Assembly: GCA_009663005.1 (NCBI GenBank)
Contig: CM018906.1
Location: 10,613,750 to 10,623,749 of the forward strand
Origin: Actinidia chinensis
Lineage: Eukaryota > Streptophyta > Magnoliopsida > Ericales > Actinidiaceae
Reading direction: 5' to 3'
Length of the DNA stretch: 10,000 nt
A program made the position numbers and the translations under genes. Positions 6,761 through 10,000 of the stretch are shown one piece after another. Below the pieces are notes generated by a model. It made no database searches and had not been told where the DNA came from. It saw only the letters and a list, made by a program, of their open reading frames with translations. How positions within the stretch are numbered: position 1 is the stretch's first letter; every line of letters begins with the position of its first letter.

Positions 6761-7736
6761 TCTGTTGGCTAGGCATTGTTTCTGCTCCACTCGTCTCACT
6801 TGGTTATTTCTCCTCCCTTTTGTTTAATGTGGCACGTGGGCTTTTTAGTGTTGGACTTAGTTTTCAAACCGTTTGGTTATACTTGTTAATTAGACAAGTT
6901 TGTACGTTTTCTAAAAGCCTATGATATGAAATTTTTGTCGAAGACAAGTTATGGTGCCTTGTTTTTCTATGCTAATATTTTTTGATATGATATTCGTGGG
7001 TGCCTAAGTATATTGAATAGGTTTGTTACACAATCGTTGGTTATGCCTTTGCTTTTAATTATTAACGATAATATCTAAATCATAGCTTCTGATAAATAAT
7101 GTTGGGTTACATTTTTCAAAATTGTTTTTTTCATTAGAGCATGCCTATGTGATACTTTATTATCCATTGTAAGTCCCTTATATCCTTGTAGGTAACTTTG
7201 TTATTTTTTATAAATAGGGTAATCTAGTTCCCTAATTAATCACTTGGAGGGATTTAATGTCGAGTGGTACATAAGAAGAATTTGCAATAAGATTAGAACT
7301 GATTATATGAACTAGTTTTTGTTAATTTATGAACCTTGCCATATCATTTATTCTTGACAATTAATCCAGCATTGAGTAGATCATTCTCTATATTGCCATT
7401 AACTTCTAGAAATAACAACACCTACAAGAGTTTTTGAATTGATTATCGAAGTTTTGGCCAAAAAATATAGGCATTGGTCTCCTAACACTCCCAATTTTCG
7501 TCTTCGTTTTGAAGTTCTCTTGAAATACACAGGAAAGAAGGAAAAAAGTTACACTGCAGTTTCAAATCACGAGTTGTACATACCGAAATTTTACAGATAT
7601 CTAATTAAAGTATATTCGATAATATACAAAAGACACATAATACCAAATATGTAAAATATATGTTTATTCATGTGAAATTAATGTATGTTAGGTTTCTTTG
7701 TATGAGTAAATGTTTTTTTGAGATTTTATGAAATAT
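6761..7736. other. AT-rich intergenic DNA without identifiable features
   Basis: No inverted repeat, tandem repeat, RNA gene or coding segment could be supported. TTGTAGGTAACTTTG near 7186 contains splice-like words but no exon-like composition. The frame at 7439-7654 has no domain signature and sits in AT-rich sequence. Confidence 0.5.
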
Positions 7737-8155
7737 GAATTTTTGTACCCAAAAAGATTTTGTAAAAAAAATAATAGAAAAAATAAAACCAGAAACCTCT
7801 GGACCGTATTAAGCATATATGATTGACTCATGTGGATCAATAGGGACCACACCACACGCCATTAATAATTTTGAGTGACCCATGCCACAAGTACACAAGC
7901 CCATGTCATAAGAATCAGTGTACAATCAAAAACTTTATGATATTTTAAATTTCCTCAAGTAAAATATACATGGTATCTGTGAAAATAAAATATGTTATAT
8001 TTCAACTTAATATGATTCTCTGAGAATTTTTACGAAAAAGGATTTTCTGTTAAAGAGTAGTAAGAAAAAAATGAACCCAATTTCAAGTATATATGAATAA
8101 ATTATGTGGGACAAGAGGACCAAAATATAAGTGTGACTCACCCATGTGTCACTCA
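7737..8155 (+). repeat. Diverged direct duplication of about 140-160 bp, two copies
   Basis: Copy A (about 7737-7895) and copy B (about 8024-8155) share an ordered series of blocks: GAATTTTT; a run with AAAA(A/G)GATTTT; A-rich sequence; AAG(C/T)ATATATGA; ATGTGG(A/G) then GGACCA; and finally GTGAC(C/T)...CCCATG followed by CACA/TCAC. Offsets run from 287 down to 260 bp, so copy B has lost some bases. The spacer (about 7896-8023) is AT-rich. This lies directly upstream of the leader-like segment at 8295 and could be a duplicated promoter or LTR module. Confidence 0.45.
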
Positions 8156-8294
8156 TGTGATCAAATCAACCGATACCACCAAAAGTCAACAAAATTCTAA
8201 AAGTTGGCCAAAATCTCACCACCCACCTATCCATCCCCCACCCACTCTACCCTCACCCCATCATGTCCGCCGCCTTTTCCTGGGACTTGACCAT
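8156..8294 (+). promoter_or_regulatory. Possible promoter-proximal region
   Basis: The strand changes from A/T-rich to C-rich (ACCCACCTATCC, CCCCCACCCACTCTACCC) and then meets a purine leader. AAAAGTCAACAAAA (about 8181-8194) contains TTGAC on the minus strand, the W-box core for WRKY factors. No good TATA box is visible, so transcription start cannot be placed. The call depends on the leader-like sequence downstream. Confidence 0.25.
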
Positions 8295-8504
8295 AGTGAG
8301 AGAGAGAGAAAGGGGAAAAGAGAGAGAGATAAATAAGAAAAGGAGAAAGAAGAATAGGAGAAAGACAGAGAAAAGGAGAGGAGGGAGTCGCGGAGAAGAA
8401 AGAAAGAGAGAAGAGGGAATAAGAGAGGAAGAAACGAACGGAGAACCAATCGAAGACACGGAGAAAAATTTTTCTGACCGAATCCGAGTTAGTTATTCAA
8501 CGAG
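8295..8504 (+). other. Purine-rich leader-like segment ending at a splice-donor motif
   Basis: About 170 bp are almost entirely G and A (AGAGAGAGA, GGAGAAAGAAG, AAGGAGAGGAGGG), followed by a mixed stretch and then AACGAG|GTAACC, a strong plant donor context (GT at 8505-8506). GA-rich 5' leaders ending in a first intron are common in plant genes and in the leaders of some LTR retroelements. A plus-strand frame from ATG 8263 runs through it to 8508, but it is nearly all Arg, Lys, Glu and Gly and is judged a composition artefact. I read this as untranslated leader or simple-sequence DNA, not protein. Confidence 0.3.
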
Positions 8505-8900
8505 GTAACCTCACGGATCTTCTTTTTCTTTTCATTTTTTCGATTTAGGATGATCTAAATACCCTACAGTTGAGTGTTATCTCTAATCCTAGTCAAAGTT
8601 AAAATACGTTGAATGTAGGACAATGAGGATGCATTTTTTAAAGATCAATAATCAATATGTTTACGCTATGTTTTATTTTGAAAATCATTCGTATTTGGCC
8701 ATAAACTTTTTTCACATACGAAAATATTTTTAGTCGAGTCAAGTGTTCATTGGATAGATATGTTCAAATACCCTACAAAATTGCTTCTAATAGTATTATC
8801 CAATGATAAGACGGCCCAACAAACTTCCAAAGTTTCAGATGAAAAATTGATCCTCGGTTTTTTTTCCCAGTTGAAACGGTACAATTTTTTATTTTTTATC
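8505..8900. other. AT-rich stretch between leader-like segment and minisatellite
   Basis: If the donor at 8505 is real, this would be the start of an intron; TTTTTCTTTTCATTTTTTCG follows closely, as in plant introns. AAATACCCTACA occurs twice, near 8557 and 8766. A diverged half-unit of the downstream minisatellite (AAACGGTACAATTTTTTATT) begins at about 8874. Confidence 0.3.
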
Positions 8901-9392
8901 GGTTCAACCATTTTATTTAAGCTACTGATCATGACGAACAGGTTCAAATTTTTATTCTGTACCGGTTTAACCATTTTATTTAAACTACTGATCATGACGA
9001 ACCGGTTTAACTTTTTATTCTGTACCAGTTTAACCATTTTATTTAAGCTACTGATCATGACGAACCAATTCAACTTTTATCTTTATCGGTTCAACCATTT
9101 TCATTTAGCGACTAATCATGACGAATCAGTTCAACTTTTTATTCTGTATCGGTTCAATATTTTAATTTAATCGCCACTGGTCACGCCAAACTAGTTCAAC
9201 TTTTTATTCTGTACGGTTCAACTATTTTTATTTAAGCCACTGGTCACGCCAAAATAGTTTCAACTTTTATCGTACAGGTTCAACTATTTTATTTAAGCCA
9301 CTGGGGGTTAGCCGAACCGGTTCAAACTTTTCTTTCTGTACGGTTCAATTATTTTGATTTTGAATCGGTTTAACTAATTTTTTTCTGAACCG
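8901..9392 (+). repeat. 63-bp minisatellite, about eight degenerate units
   Basis: Unit starts (GGTTCAA or variant) lie at 8901, 8964, 9027, 9088, 9151, 9215, 9277 and 9342, so steps are 63, 63, 61, 63, 64, 62 and 65 bp. A unit reads GGTTCAACCATTTTATTTAA, then a TACTGATCATGACGAAC block, then a second GGTTCAA-like half ending TTTTTATTCTGTACC. The first three units are nearly identical and the last ones decay. Units 1-4 keep TGATCATGACGAA (or close), while units 5-6 carry TGGTCACGCCAAA. Because 63 is 21 codons, both strands stay open over much of the array (plus 8760-9170, minus 8747-9073), giving 21-residue repeats with no known protein signature. I treat these as artefacts. AACCGGTT palindromes occur at about 9000 and 9315. 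Confidence 0.85.
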
Positions 9393-9556
9393 TGAGGATT
9401 AACAGAATCCATTTCTTTTAAGTTGGAACCCTTGACCTACAAACTTAGCCTAGTTTTCTAACAATTAACATAATAAAATTTAAACACTTAAATGTAAAGA
9501 GGAGAGGGAGAATGAGGGAGCGTACGTTCTCGACTGTGTTTGCCGCCCCTTTCACA

Positions 9557-9564
9557 CCACGTGG
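9557..9564. promoter_or_regulatory. Perfect palindromic G-box CCACGTGG
   Basis: CCACGTGG is the canonical G-box bound by plant bHLH and bZIP factors. It lies in a GC-richer patch, but no downstream gene or TATA box is visible inside the window, so any regulatory role is unproven. Confidence 0.3.
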
Positions 9565-9653
9565 GGAATTCGGATAAATGAAACGTATAGGAATCATCAA
9601 TTAGCCTGAAGGACACGACGAACGAGTGTCGTGCAACACAAACCTATTAAGTA

Positions 9654-9703
9654 AGTAACCCTACTCTCTAAGGTAGTGTCAGTAACCCTAATTTCTAAAA
9701 TAG
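9654..9703 (+). repeat. Two-unit tandem repeat, period 27 bp
   Basis: AGTAACCCTACTCTCTAAGG (9654) is repeated as AGTAACCCTAATTTCTAAAA (9681); 19 of 23 bases in the shared block agree. The AACCCTA word recalls plant telomeric DNA, but only single copies occur. Confidence 0.6.
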
Positions 9704-10000
9704 AGTAAATTACTCTTTTATGCTATGATATATGATTGGACATTATGTTACATATGCACAAATCAAATCCAGGCGTAGATGAGAATCTTTCGAAAATTTT
9801 TTTGTATGTATATGCCTATGTACCATTATGTTTCTACTTTCGGAAGGTACTCGGCCGGCAGCCCGACTCAAGGAAGTGGAAAATCACGTTATCAAAACCG
9901 ACAAGAACGGGCGTCAAGTGCATAATGTTATATTTCAAAAATTTGTTGACCATACAAATTGGTCATTATACATATGATACCCGACAAAGGGAGGAGACAT

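Larger units (their letters stand above)
9393..10000. other. Mixed intergenic or retroelement-leader-like sequence
   Basis: Beyond the minisatellite the DNA is partly GC-richer, with a GGAGAGGGAGAATGAGGGAG purine stretch (about 9502) and GCCGCCCC (9542). A GGTACTCGGCCGGCAGCCCG block (9846) precedes mixed sequence such as GACAAGAACGGGCGTCAAG (about 9900). Short hairpin potential is seen at GACAC (9612-9616) with GTGTC (9626-9630). It may be the non-coding leader or LTR of a degraded retrotransposon continuing past the window edge. I found no reading frame or domain to support that. Confidence 0.25.

Noticed and set aside
6549..6776. 75-codon minus-strand frame over the exon-like island
   Set aside because: The splice-like borders and the balanced composition favour the plus strand; the antisense frame has an implausible Met/Cys-rich content.
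7439..7654. 71-codon plus-strand frame
   Set aside because: It sits in featureless AT-rich DNA with no exon borders or known motif, and is within chance length for a six-frame search of this size.
8106..8508. Overlapping Arg/Glu/Lys-rich and Ser/Leu-rich frames on both strands
   Set aside because: They are simple translations of the GA-rich tract; opposite-strand frames of equal length show that composition, not selection, keeps them open.
8901..9350. GGTTCAA words as tRNA or SINE B-boxes
   Set aside because: The sequence after GGTTCAA does not fit the B-box consensus (the C at the last position is missing), there is no A-box at the right distance, and the words are explained by the minisatellite.
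8901..9392. CRISPR array reading of the regular repeats
   Set aside because: There are no distinct conserved repeats separated by unique spacers; the entire 63-bp unit is repeated, units drift along their whole length, and the context is plant nuclear DNA.
9654..9703. Interstitial telomeric repeat (CCCTAAA-type)
   Set aside because: Only two isolated AACCCTA words occur, 27 bp apart, without a 7-bp tandem run.

Overview
The window looks like intergenic DNA from a seed plant nuclear genome, probably a woody dicot, although the species cannot be named from the sequence. It is very AT-rich. It has long poly-A/poly-T tracts, GA/CT microsatellites, several non-autonomous DNA-transposon remnants, a degenerate minisatellite and probable LTR-retrotransposon debris. 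I see no convincing intact protein-coding gene, rRNA, tRNA or CRISPR array, and no bacterial-type gene organisation. The longest open frames are explained by low-complexity sequence or by an in-phase tandem repeat.

Layout. Positions 1-323 are a block rich in TCCGG/GTCC words, probably an old repeat. Positions 333-1914 are a 1.58-kb fold-back element with long terminal inverted repeats and a perfect 9-bp target duplication, most likely a non-autonomous Mutator-like element. A second, smaller fold-back element (about 1973-2569) lies only 40 bp further on and has its own 9-bp flanking repeat. Positions 2579-3560 hold an unassigned moderately GC-rich segment (possible exon relic at 2947-3009) and then AT-rich sequence. 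Positions 3558-3894 and 5108-5331 are two diverged copies of one MITE-like family in opposite orientations. Between them (about 4140-4800) is sequence that reads like a decayed LTR with a TATA box.

Positions 5340-6550 are transcribed-looking T/G-rich sequence containing an old, internally reshuffled duplication. They are followed by a short higher-GC exon-like segment (6609-6757) with acceptor- and donor-like borders. Positions 6761-7730 are featureless AT-rich DNA. A diverged direct duplication (about 7737-7895 and 8024-8155) leads into a purine-rich leader-like stretch (8295-8504) ending in a good splice-donor motif. After it comes an array of about eight 63-bp minisatellite units (8901-9392). 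The last 600 bp hold a G-box, a small tandem repeat and sequence resembling a retroelement leader.

Nothing here forms an operon or a recognisable multi-gene system. The most solid results are the two fold-back elements with intact 9-bp target duplications and the minisatellite whose period is a multiple of three. The most interesting open questions are whether 6609-6757 is a real exon and whether 8160-8504 is a promoter plus first exon.
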